DNA of 64,000 nt from Paragorgia papillata. Its lineage: Eukaryota; Cnidaria; Anthozoa; Scleralcyonacea; Coralliidae. The stretch is from positions 2,053,001 through 2,117,000 of the forward strand of contig JAWNZC010000473.1 in NCBI GenBank assembly GCA_035771165.1, written 5' to 3'. Positions within the stretch are counted from its first letter, which is position 1; the number at the start of each line of letters is the position of its first letter. Of this stretch, positions 31,695-43,100 are shown one piece after another. A model generated the notes under the pieces. It was given only the letters and a program-made list of their open reading frames with translations, did no database searches and was not told the origin of the DNA. The position numbers were made by a program, and so were the translations under genes.

Positions 31695-32375
31695 TCAACA
31701 AATGTTCAATGTTTCCAAGTCTGTAGTCAAGTCATTTACGGACTTTTGAAAAAGGTACTCTTCGTAGGCTTTCTTAGGATCAGTTTCGCGGCTCGTGAAT
31801 GTCTCTCCAGTCTTTTTGACTGTATATCGATAGGATGGCGGCATACTAAACAGAACAGTGTGAAAGGGTTCGAGGGGATCTTCTTCTAGTTTCCATTCAA
31901 AGAATCCACACGCATATTCTCTCTCGTTGGGACACGAGTAAAACAGACGACCTTGGTTGTCACCTTCTTTCTTAACTTTACGAGTATGGCAAACCTTTCT
32001 GTGTTTACACAATGGCTTGGGACTCTCGAAGATATCTCCCCATTGCCAAAACGAGCAGGGATTCTCTCGCTCAGAGCAGACAAAGTAAGGTCTCCCGTAA
32101 CTTTCTTTCATTTTGTCTTTAACCATTCGCAGTGTTGCCAACATCTGATGGGTAGGACAGACTGGATGCAGACAGCCACTTGTTCGAAAAGCATCTACGG
32201 CTTTGTCAAACATATAACAATCTTCTTCAGGGCAAAAAAACTGACAGCTAGGCTTTTGTCCACAGAACCAAAATAAGCCATTCTTGGTTGTTGAGTTAGA
32301 TGCAAGTTTACCGTGAAGACACTCCATTACAATGATCTTACTCTGACTACAAACAGTAAGCGAATGATATACCAA
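31695..32375 (-). CDS. Multi-GRF zinc-finger protein
   Basis: 226 residues from ATG 32375; an internal ATG at 32327 (MECLHGK) is an alternative start. Two clear zf-GRF modules: HPVCPTHQ ... YGRPYFVCSERENPCSFWQW (about residues 70-112) and PLCKHRK ... QGRLFYSCPNEREYACGFFEW (about 120-162), plus a degenerate N-terminal one (CLHGKLAS ... FWFCGQKPSCQFF). In cellular proteins such as TOP3A, NEIL3 and APE2, GRF fingers bind single-stranded DNA, which would suit strand-displacement replication by pPolB. This is a cargo or accessory replication gene. Its start is about 10 bp inside the terminal-repeat boundary, so the repeat probably provides its promoter. Confidence 0.75.
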   Translation of the reverse strand: MVYHSLTVCSQSKIIVMECLHGKLASNSTTKNGLFWFCGQKPSCQFFCPEEDCYMFDKAVDAFRTSGCLHPVCPTHQMLATLRMVKDKMKESYGRPYFVCSERENPCSFWQWGDIFESPKPLCKHRKVCHTRKVKKEGDNQGRLFYSCPNEREYACGFFEWKLEEDPLEPFHTVLFSMPPSYRYTVKKTGETFTSRETDPKKAYEEYLFQKSVNDLTTDLETLNIC

Positions 32376-32515
32376 GCGAAGTGACGCTGTTCAACTCTCT
32401 ATGGTTACGCACATATTAATCAGGATTTCTTTGTCTAAGTTCTGACGTCGCCCGGACTCGCCCAGACTCGTTCTTTTGTTTAAAATACTAATGACCTCCT
32501 AATGAGTCATTAACA

Positions 32516-32896
32516 TCAATAATGTACATGGAAGTATGCAAATATCAGTCTGAGAAGCAATGAACCAAGCCATCGGGATATAGTTTTATTTCGTTTATAT
32601 TTTGTCAAGTCTATACGTCTCAAATCGTTTATCGTTCTTCTCACGGCCTCTCTGATCGTTTCTTCGTCACAGGAGTCACTTACTTTAAGAACTAAAGCTA
32701 AATAGGCAATAATACGCCCAAAATTGGTCGCCTGCATCTCCCTGTGAATATTCACCAAGTTATCTCCACAGATTCGACCGTTTATACAATCGTACAACCC
32801 CTGTTGTTCGGTAAGTAAGGATTCTAAGTGAAAAGACAGAGTGTCTTTATCGATACCAATGTTATTTTTCCTTAGTTCGTCGTAAATAATATCCAT
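32516..32896 (-). CDS. Bcl-2-like apoptosis regulator, right copy
   Basis: The inverted second copy, 126 residues. It differs from the left copy at two internal residues (Val38 to Ile, His55 to Gln) and by two extra C-terminal residues (HY), because the sequence just after the frame differs by a small indel. The BH1-like NFGR and BH2-like region are unchanged. Both copies are open and keep the same TATA box, so both could be expressed. The near-identity of the repeats argues for recent insertion or gene conversion between ends. Confidence 0.55.
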   Translation of the reverse strand: MDIIYDELRKNNIGIDKDTLSFHLESLLTEQQGLYDCINGRICGDNLVNIHREMQATNFGRIIAYLALVLKVSDSCDEETIREAVRRTINDLRRIDLTKYKRNKTISRWLGSLLLRLIFAYFHVHY

Positions 32897-33049
32897 TTTA
32901 TCAAACGTTTAACGTACGCACTGTTTGGGTAAAGTGTATAAATGAAAGTTGGTTGCTATACTTATATAAGTCGAGTGCCAAAAATACTCGGAGAGCGATC
33001 GGTTATGACGTATTACACGGGGGGTTGCATGAAAGCTAGAGTTGGGGGG

Positions 33050-33250
33050 AAAACAAGTTAGGGTTAGGAAGTCCCAAAGGAACCTGAGAAATAATGATGT
33101 ACGCATAAATAATGAGATTAGGGTTTGGAGGTCCCAAAGGAGCCTGAGACATAATGACGTAATCAGATTAGGGTTAGACTGTCCCAAAGGAGCCTGAGAC
33201 ACAATGACGTAATGAGATTAGGGTTAGAGGATCCTAAAGGAGCCTGAGAA
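33050..33250 (-). repeat. Subterminal tandem repeats, right (4 units)
   Basis: Same family and order as the left array, but one of the two identical middle units is missing, giving four. Consistent with slippage or unequal exchange after duplication. Confidence 0.85.
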
Positions 33251-33321
33251 TGAATAAATAAAAATTGAATATTTAATGAGGCGGCATCCCTTTGAACTCC
33301 CGATGGGGGGGTATCACTACT

Positions 33322-33327
33322 CCTACG
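33322..33327. repeat. Target-site duplication, right
   Basis: CCTACG, identical to 19296-19301. Confidence 0.93.
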
Positions 33328-33633
33328 GACCGCTCGCTAGCCAATTCTGTCTTAATTTCCACAAACACATCAAGAAAACATATTTAATAGGTATGTACAA
33401 ATTTATTTTATTTTAATTTTACCATATAATTCTAGTAAAAAATATTTTCCTAAAAATACAATATACGTTGACAGGAAATGCAAAACTAAATTATTAAAAA
33501 ATTAATTATTTATTAAATTCTTTATTTTTTCCCAAAATTTTGTAAAAGACAAATCTAAAACTTTGGATTCTGTAATTCATTCATGTAATTTGAAAAAAAA
33601 TATTGATTAGGATCAAAAATGGTTGTTGTCCAT

Positions 33634-35985
33634 TCATAATGCTTTTTTGATGACCAGCTTGCTAACATTGTCACCGGTACACTTATTGTGTTCTTTATGT
33701 AGGCCATCACATATTAGAAACTAAAAATATATCAATACATGCCCAACATATGAATTATATAATATAATATGTAATGTAATATATTAAAATAATGTGATAC
33801 AATGTACAATGTACAATGTACAATGTACAATATACAATGTACAATGTACAATGTACAATGTACAATGTACAATGTACAATGTACAATGTACAATGTACAA
33901 TGTACAATGTACAATATAATATAATATAATATAATATATTTAACAAATAGATGACATTTTTCCGTGCGTGTGTACTGTAATAACGCACAGATGACGTCAC
34001 AGCGTGTAAAGAACAAAAAAAGTACGCTACGAGACGCAGTCGAGTGGTGTGACTGTTGTTCTTTACACGCTGTGACGCCTTCTGTGCGTTATTACAGTAC
34101 ACACGCAATCTGATTGGGCGACAGAAGAAATAAGGCTGTCCTGATTGGCTAATTTTTCAGCATACGGTTACGTCACGTATAATTTATGCAAATCATGATC
34201 ATGAGAAATTGAAAGTTTATTCAAACTTCGTGGCTTCGTCGGCATTTCTAGCCAAAATATTTATCCTTGAACAAACAGATTATTTAGTTCTTCTGGACGG
34301 GATCTTGCTGTCCCATGTATATTTGGACGCTTCTTATGCTGTAAATTCAGCTGGGAAAGCATTTATTGTTGGAGAAGGCCGAGAAGCACGCGTACTAACC
34401 AGCGAAATTACATGTTCTGTGTTTGGAAATCTTGTTGACAATGGCTGATATCTCCTGGATTTGTATGGCTGAACATTATTTCCATGAAGAGGAATGGAAA
34501 TTGTACCAGAAAATTTCTGAAGCTGTGGAGTAGATAGCGTTGTGCGCCGGAGACGAAGGTATTATATGACCGTATTTATGTCCATAATAATATTAATGTC
34601 TGTGTTGTCGGACAACGACTTGATGGCCGTGTCTCTCATCACTGGGTGATATGTGTAATCTTCAGACATTTGAAATGCACTTTATTTTGTACCAAGTTGC
34701 ATCTTCAAACGTGTAATTTGATCAAATTTTTATAAAACAAAATGTTTTTGCGACTTCGTTACGTCAGCTGTACATATGTACTTTAATAACGCATAGTTCT
34801 TAACCAATCAGATTGTTTGTTTTTCTTAGGTTGTTGTATAAAATATAATATAATATAATATAATATAATATAATATAATATAATATAATATAATATAATA
34901 TAATATAATATAATATAATATAATATAATATAATATAATATAATATAATATAATATAATATATAATATATAATATATAATATATAATATATAAATATATA
35001 ATATATAATATATAATATATAATATATAATATATATATATAATATATAATATATAATATATAATATATAATATATAATATATAATATATAATATATAATA
35101 TATAATATATAATATATAATATATAATATATATATATATATATAATATAATAATATATAATATATAATATATAATATATAATATATAATATATAATATAT
35201 AATATATAATATATAATAATATATAATATATAATATATAATATATAAATATATAATATATAATATATAATATATAATATATAATATATAATATATAATAT
35301 ATAATATATATATAATATATAATATATAATATATAATATATAATAATATATAATATATAATATATAATATATAATATATAATATATATAATATATAATAT
35401 ATAATATATAATATATAATATATAATATATAATATATAATATATAATATATAATATATAATATATAATATATAATATATAATATATAAATATATAATATA
35501 TAATATATAATATATAATATATAATATATAATATATAATATATAATATATAATATATAATATATAATATATAATATATAATATATAATATATAATATATA
35601 ATATATAAATATATAATATATAATATATAATATATAATATATAATATATAATATATAATATATAATATATAATATATAATATATAATGCAATGTATATAT
35701 ATATATAATTATTTATTTGTTACAAAACATCAATCATGAAACAATATCAACGTGAGGACTTCACATTCATACCTTTTTCGACAGCCAACAGCGGCAAAAC
35801 GACGTTTTAGCACCTAAATCTTCAAAGTCAACAACATCGACTACTTTATCAGAGTCTTTCTGTATGATCTTGTTCACTCACTCCGAACGGCGATCTTTGT
35901 GGACAGTCTTGTAAATAACATAGCCACCAAGTAGTACAGTAGTCACCCAAGGAATATACTTGCTCCACTCGTTGCTTTCAGACAT
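33634..35985 (-). CDS. CISD-family iron-sulfur protein (mitoNEET-like), in-frame TGA
   Basis: Two exons on minus. Exon 1 (35773-35985): ATG, a short N-terminus with a membrane segment ([16 protein letters not shown]), basic KTVHKDRR, then after an in-frame TGA (35878-35880, codon 36) [19 protein letters not shown] and CRCWLSKK, ending at donor AAG|GTATGA. Exon 2 (33634-33720) after acceptor [26 protein letters not shown] to stop. The joined motif keeps the C-x-C ... C-D-G-x-H ligands for a [2Fe-2S] cluster, but the usual Pro before the third Cys is Leu. CISD proteins sit in the outer mitochondrial or ER membrane. Exon junction and phase are exact. The TGA and divergent residues suggest a decaying paralogue or a sequence error. 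It ends 313 bp from the Polinton. Confidence 0.8.
33799..33940. repeat. Heptamer array (ACAATGT)n in the CISD intron
   Basis: About 16 copies of the 7-base unit ACAATGT, followed by a short (ATAAT)n run. Confidence 0.9.
33965..34106. mobile_element. Fold-back element in the CISD intron
   Basis: Arms of about 50 bp, GCGTGTGTACTGTAATAACG ... and ... CGTTATTACAGTACACACGC, extend inwards through GTCACAGCGTGTAAAGAACA / TTGTTCTTTACACGCTGTGAC. Non-coding MITE-like hairpin. Confidence 0.8.
34841..35690. repeat. AT array: (TAATA)n then (ATATAAT)n
   Basis: About 130 bp of a pentamer followed by about 720 bp of the heptamer ATATAAT with rare phase slips. The long open minus frame through it is an artefact. 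It lies in the CISD intron. Confidence 0.95.
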
Positions 35986-37140
35986 CACAGGATTAAAATA
36001 AAGTCTTGGAAATCACCTTTCTTGCTTTCCATTCGAAAGCTTTCGAAACACTATCGCGAGTCTTGCGTGTTGTCCACGTTAAAATCTCGCAAATGGAACG
36101 CATGCGCAGGCTAAAAATTTCCTAGAATTCTTTTCAGGGGGAATTTTCGAAACATATTTGGAAACTTTTTAATACTTTAATGTACTTTTACCGACGTTAT
36201 TAAAGCCATACAAAGGAAGAAAATGTCGTCTTAGAAATGTGACAAGGCGAAATATATTTATCTAAATATTTCAAACTTTGCTTTTCTCAGTGATTTTCTC
36301 GCTTTTTACATTCACCAATACCGCATGAACTAAAGTAATATGTGCTTTAAATCGTTTAACCATTATATAAAGCCATTATAATCTTCATATCCAGAAGTTC
36401 AAATCTCCCGCCATGTTTTGGCTTCCATCTTGAATACTACGGCACTGGTCCGACAGAATATATACAAGTATTTTCCGATCTCTTCACGAAGTGTCCTATC
36501 GGGTCCCAATCGGAATGACGAATGTCATTCTCTTTCCCAGGCCATTGACATCTAGGAAGCGAGAATGGAGGTAATATTTTAAAACCATTTTCGTATATTT
36601 CTAGTTGTTTCAAAGAGATTAGTACAAATTACAGTTTTAAAATGTGTTAACAAACCAGAGTATTTCGATTCTGAGTTTGAAAAATTATAACACACGAGCG
36701 TCCACGCGAGCCTCACGCAAGCTTTAGAGTCTGCGGTGAATAGCCGCCGTTTATCTATAACGCAGGCACTAGACTTGCCACAAGTCGATCTCTACGAGCG
36801 CCGAAGGCGCGAGCGCGAACGCCGAAGGCGCCCGCGAAAAAAAGACTGGGAAGGACTTTGGGAAAGTCTACGCAGGCACAGGATAAATACTTCTACTGTT
36901 CTACAAAAAATATTTTTTAATAATTAATATTTAATAGTAATACAAAGATTTAGAAAAATATAACTCTAGTTAGGTATAGAGCTCACTGATCTATACTGTT
37001 CTAACATATCTTTTAGCCAACTACAGTGTTTCTTTTGAAGTTATTGTAAACGGAGAAATATATTACAATACAACAATGGTTTGACACAATTATAGTGAAA
37101 TACAGGTCCATTAGTCCATATATCTTATTAATGGAAGCTC
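35986..37140. other. CISD 5' flank and intergenic DNA
   Basis: Upstream of the CISD start, ACGCATGCGCAGG at about 36097 resembles an NRF1-type site, common in promoters of nuclear-encoded mitochondrial genes. Around 36785-36835 are GCGCCGAAGGCGC hairpins. ATGGAG|GTAATA at about 36566 could be a minimal first exon of a plus-strand gene but is too short to support. Otherwise AT-rich, nothing further. Confidence 0.35.
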
Positions 37141-37143
37141 CGT

Positions 37144-40100
37144 TTAATGCAGGACAAAGTTTTTTCGAGCTGTTTCATATTCCTCACTTTCAAAATTCTT
37201 CATCATATTATCAATTTCAACTTTCCTACTTTTTTCGGCTCTCTTGTACCAGGCCATATTCCGTGTTGTTGATTTTGTTTGTATCACATCTTGAAGTGAA
37301 GGGTGAACGGCAATCTAGAAAATTAAAAATACATATATATTTAAACTTTCTGTGAAATGAAAAATTACGATTAACCCTTTCACTCGCGCACTGTTGTTGT
37401 GGGCCAACTTTATCTTTTTACTCTGTCTAACGCCACACGATTTTACTCGTCAAGGGAGACGTCTTGGAAAGCCATGTATGAAAGGGTTAAAGTGCCTATG
37501 TCATCCTCAGGGACTTGACATATTTATAATAATTGGAACATTCTGAGAAGATTTGTAATATATCTTCTCAGGCGAAAATTTCATCTTCATGGATTTTTTT
37601 TCCGTCCCTGAAGTCCCTGAGGATGACATAGGCAATTTAAGCACATGATCTACATGACGAATTTAAAAAAAATGGAAATAAATAGATAATATATGGTATC
37701 TAGTTTATGTACCTGGTAAGCGATATTTTGTAGTTCATTTTGAAATTCCAAAACATTACTTCCAACAACGCCATCAAAAAGGCCAATAGATAATGCTTCG
37801 GAAGAGAGAATGCTCTCTGCTCCAGATGTCATCTGAAGAACGTAAAAAATAAATTGATGCCTGACATTGTAATCACTATATTGTATTGTATTCTACTGTA
37901 TATATTCTATATGTATTCTATATTTATTTTATGATTGCATTCTATATTGTATTCTACATTTTATGTACCATTTAAAACACGTACTGCGAATGTTTAAAAT
38001 GGCTTAAAAAACTGTCCATATAATAAGCTCATATAGAAATCAATTTTGAAAATTGAAGTTGTTTGAGCCGCAAAATGGAAGAAAAAGTTCATCGAAAATA
38101 GCGAGTATAAAAACACGTCACGGTCATGATTTTTCTTTGTGGTTTCCTCATGAATTATTAATGAGTTTTTGAATCTATTGTATTCCATATTTATTTTATA
38201 TTGTATTCTATATTATATTCTATATTTTATTCTATTGTCTTGTATTCTATATTTTATTCTATCGTATTGTATCCTATTGTATTCTATATTGTATTTTATA
38301 TTGTATTCTATGTTGTATTTAATATCGTACTGTATTCTATATTTTATTCTATTGTATTCCATTCTATTGTATTGTATTCTATTGTGTTGTATTCTATATT
38401 TTATTCTATTGTATTGTATTCTATTGTATTTTATTTTATTGTATCGTATCGTATTCTATTGTATTGTATTCTATTGTATTGTATTCTATTGTATTCTATA
38501 TTGTATTTTATATTGTATTCTATATTGTATTTTATATTGTATTCTATATTGTATTCTATATCGTACTGTATTCTATATTTTATTCTGTTGTATTCCATTC
38601 TATATTTTATTCTATTGTAATGTTTTCTATATTTTATTCTATATTTTATTCTATTGTATTGTATTGTATTCTATATTGTATTCTATATTTTATTCTATAT
38701 TGCATTCTATTGTATTCTATATTTTATTCTATATTGCATTCTATTGTATTCTATATTTTATTTTATATTGTATTGTATTTTGTGTTGTATTCTATATTTT
38801 ACTGTATATTGTATTGTATTCCATTCCATTCCATTCCATTTTATTCTATTCTATTCTATTCTATTCTATTCTATTCTATTCTATTCTATTCTATTCTATT
38901 CTATTCTATTCTATTATATTCTATTCTATTCTATTCTATTCTATTCTATTCTATTCTATTCTATTCTATTCTATTCTATTCTATTCTATTCTATTCTATT
39001 CTATTCTATTCTATTCTATTCTATTCTATTCTATTCTATTCTATTCTATTCTATTCTATTCTATTCTATTCTATTCTATTCTATTTATTCTATTCTATTC
39101 TATTCTATTCTATGCTATGCTATGCTATGCTATTCTATTCTATTCTATTCTATTCTATTCTATTCTATCCTATTCTATATATTTATTCTATTCTATTCTA
39201 TTCTATTCTATTCTATATTTTATTGTATATTCTATTCTATATTATATTATATTCTATATTCTATTTTATATACTACCATTTGCGATCAACCGTTAGGCGT
39301 AAGAGTTAAAACGCGTTTGTTTACGTTTCAAACGTACAAGTTTAACTGGAAAATTTGACGTTTCAACAATACCCCAATCAATCACCCTGTCAAAAAATGG
39401 CGGGTGATTCATCAGGCTATTGTTAAAACGTCAAAATTTTCCAGTCAACTGTCAACGTTTGAAACATGAACAAACGCGTTTTAACTCTCACGCCTAACGG
39501 TTGATCGCAAATGGTAGTCTTGTATATTGTATACTGTACTTACTGTATATTGTATTCTATATTCTATTTTATATATTGTATATTGTACTGTATATTGTAC
39601 TCTATATTTTATTTTTCATATTTTATATTGTATTCTATAGTGTATCGTATTGTATTATATTGTAATCTATTATATTATATTATATTTTCATTGTATTCTA
39701 TTGTGTTCTATACTATACTTTATTATATAAAATAGAGTGTTTCATTGATTTTTCCGCCACTAATAAAAGTGATAATCTCACATGTGCGATTATTTATGAT
39801 AATCGCACATGTGACGATTATCGCTGAATCAGCATTATAGTTTAATGCAATTTTTGCAAGGCAATAGGACAATTTTTTTATATAATAAACATTCACTCAC
39901 TCGTGAGATATCCTGGTCAACACTCGAAATAAATTTCATATTTCCACACATCCATGTATTATTCTCTGTATAATATTCTATATGTATAATAGTTATATAC
40001 CTCATGTAATTTCTCCTTGCCCACTTTCTCTTCCAAAAAGAAGGTATGGTACTCTGATCCAAAAAGACTCATATTCGTATAGTGAGGATTAAGCACAACC

Positions 40101-43100
40101 CCATCACGTGACAGCACCAAATCGCTCGCCAAAGCCATCATGGCTCCGCCCGCGCCGGCATTCCCTTGCACCGCAGATATCGTCAGCTTGTCTTGCATAG
40201 AAAAAATATCCCGTACAACATCATTGATGGCGGTGATGTTATGTAAAGACTCGATTGAAGGATTCGCAGCATTTTCAATACAGTTCAAATGAATGCCATT
40301 GCTGAAGAAATTGTGGCCCCCCATTAAAACAACAACTTTGCATTTATCGTTCCTCGCTATTGTTCTCAAGGTGCTTGAAAAACGTTGACATTGATCGGTG
40401 TTCATGGCGCCATTGTAGAAGTTAAAATGAACGTAACAAACGCCTTCCGCTGTAAGCCAGGTCCAGATTTCCTAGAGAAAAAAATAACAAAGGTTAAATA
40501 GAAACCGAGAATTTGTGGAAACAGTGACTGTCAAAAGATTAATTACCTGAAAACTTGAAGGATATGTTCCATGGGGTAATTCCAGACGTGGTTCTGACAA
40601 AGATGGGATAGATGAGACACCATTTTTCTTAAGCCACGAGGTTGCTGGTAGTTTTAGTTTATTCTTCTTCAGATGACTCAACCACACTGCGCCATCTCCA
40701 CATTGGACCAAAATGGCACCGTGACGCTGGCCAATGACCTGACCAGGCTCCTGGCTGATGGTGTTGTTGTTTGTAGGAATTTTTTTCCAAGTGAGCTCCA
40801 AACACACGGTACGTCTCGTCAAGCCTTCGAACAAGAATGATTAACGCATTAAAAACAGTTTTAACAGTTTTAAAAGACGTGCGAACGGAAGTCGACTGTC
40901 AATCACTCAATTGTCGGAATTGTGGGAATAATTTTGAAGCGGGTCATAAACAAGTCTGCCCAGGGAAAGGAAAGTCATGTCGTTCGTGCGGGAAATTAAA
41001 TCATTTCGCAAAATTCTGCCGTAGTTCCCCAAGATCAAAGACGAAACCAAAGTTTCCTCAACAAAAGAAACCGAAGAATAACCACGAAAATCGCGTCCAT
41101 GCAACGACTGGAGACAAGACAACTCAAGTGGTGATGAATTCACTTTCACTTTGTCGTCACAAACAATGAACGATTGCAACAGTCTCAAGGAGATTATACC
41201 AAGAGGCAAGACCGTCACCCCACAAGCATTTTAGCAGTACTGAGGTGTTTTGGAAGTCATTAAACTAGCTTCAAATACCTAATATAATAGTGACTTAGCC
41301 GTGACCTTTTTTAACACAAAAATTAATGTTGCTTTTTAACCGCCGTCGTCGTCCTAGCATCGTAAGGTCCCTAATGTCTTCGTTAATGTACGAGTCAAAT
41401 CCAACTGCGATCATCCCCCCCCCCCCGGCAAACCCCGGGCATTTGACCCAAGGTGAGCTCCGTATAGGCGAGAATTTGACGTAAAGCAATCCCACCCGGG
41501 CGGGCACTTGACCATTGAAAAACGTTGGTCAGCGGTTGCACGTTAAAAAATTTCCTCGTTCTAGCCATCTCTTCATTCTGCATGATCTTTTCTGTCGATA
41601 TTCCACATGAACATTTGAAAATGCCGTTGTTTAAAGTCTGGGATGCAAAGAAGGACGTTGAAACTTCATGGTAGTGAATTTTTTGTTGTCTATGTATGAA
41701 ATATTTCAAAAAAAATATTTTAATAGAGCCTTGACAGTCCCAGACGGTGGGGCATTTGACTGTGTTTTCGGTCCGCATAGTGGGGAATTTGACCAAAATT
41801 TTTCGGAAAAGTCAAATTCCCGGGGGTTTGCCCGGGGGGGGGGGGGGATCGCAGTTGGAATTGACTCGTACATAAGGTTTGCAAACTCATTTCGGTAAAG
41901 CGCTCTCAATTCGTCATAATTTATGCTATAAAAATAAAATAGATATCGTTAGGAAGCAATTAATTTGTAGAATACAATGCTGTCTTTGATTTTGCGATAA
42001 ACACAAACCAATAATGGTTGCGAATTTTTCAAGTAAAACCAGAGGGCTTCACTCGGAGCGACTTAACAAAGCGTTTTATTTTGTTCAAAACATTTTTTCG
42101 AGTTTGATTCCGAGATAAATTTCCAGCAAAATAGTGCCAGCGTTTATTTATTTATTGCCTGGTTTCGATTTTATGACTTATTTTGTCCGAATGTTTGTTG
42201 AAAAACAGCATTTTCAACTTTGGTCGTCAATAAAATCAGCAAAACGCGACATCAAAAAACGCTGACACCGTTTTAATGGAAATTTATCTCGGAATTAAAC
42301 TGCAAAAAAAATATTTTGAACAAAATAAAACGCTTTTTACTCGAGTTGCCCCGAATGAAGCCCTCTGGTTTTAATTTAAAAATTCACAACTATTATTGGT
42401 TTGTGTTTATCGCAAAATCAAATACAACATTGTATTCTACAAATTAATAGATTTCCAACGATATCTATTTTATTTTTGTGGCATAAATTCTGACGAATTG
42501 AGAGCGCCTTACCGAAATGACCCTGCAAACCTTAACGAAGACATTAAGCCTGCATGGTTAAACTTCACTATGCTGAAATGACACCATCTTACTCACATTT
42601 TGTTATTTTCGAAATCTTTCACAAGCAAGGTAGCAATCGCGCCAGGGGAAGAATCAGACATGCGCACTCGCGATGCAACTTCTTCAGCTGATAATCTCCA
42701 ATCGACGGTTCTGTCCGCTTTCTTCAACGGAGCGTTAAAAGTTCCCTGAAGCGAGACAAAAACATATTTTGTCAAAAAGACCTTTGGCATTTTCGATTTT
42801 AGAGGTGACAGAAAAAACCTTGAAACTTTCGGTGCATGTACGTAATAAGATAAAGAATGGTGTGTAGGCATGAGTGTGTTGCGATGTACAGAAATCAAAA
42901 GCTTTAAAAGAAATGAACTGTGGGCGAGATTATCTAAAAAAACGAAATACTGACGTTTCAAGCCAAAGTTCTTCATCAGAGTAATATAGAAGTAGATTAC
43001 GTGCTGTGTAGGCAGTGTGTTACGATGTGTATAGAAAATCTCAAAGATGGTTAACTGTCGTGGAGATTTTCGAAATACTGACGTTTCAAGCCAAAGTTAT

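Larger units (their letters stand above)
19302..33321. mobile_element. Complete Polinton/Maverick element (adintovirus-like)
   Basis: A 14,020-bp element with long terminal inverted repeats whose tips read 5'-AGTAGTGATAC and GTATCACTACT-3'. It is flanked by the identical hexamer CCTACG (19296-19301 and 33322-33327), the 6-bp duplication expected of Polintons. It encodes the diagnostic set: protein-primed DNA polymerase B, retroviral-type integrase with chromodomain, A32-like packaging ATPase, adenain-like protease, double-jelly-roll major capsid protein, penton-like minor capsid protein and pVI-like protein. Replication genes read rightward from the left end and virion/integration genes read leftward from the right end, meeting at 27240-27305. 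Cargo includes a Bcl-2-like gene in each repeat, two tRNA-Leu genes and a GRF zinc-finger gene. Frame breaks and a stop (see genes) suggest it may no longer be autonomous. Confidence 0.97.
32383..33321 (-). repeat. Polinton right terminal inverted repeat
   Basis: About 939 bp, matching the left repeat in inverted orientation. Four subterminal 50-bp units instead of five. Similarity ends at GACGCTGT (32383), about 10 bp upstream of the GRF zinc-finger frame, so the repeat may supply that gene's promoter. Confidence 0.92.

Noticed and set aside
34209..34448. 79-codon plus frame in the CISD intron
   Set aside because: No recognisable domain, antisense to the intron, no splice partner; probably chance.
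34783..35691. 302-codon minus frame rich in Ile and Tyr
   Set aside because: Heptamer AT array; no stop because of unit composition.
38169..39358. Three overlapping plus frames of 234-375 codons, hydrophobic
   Set aside because: TTCTA satellite in an intron; membrane-protein look is due to Ile/Leu/Phe/Tyr codons of the repeat.
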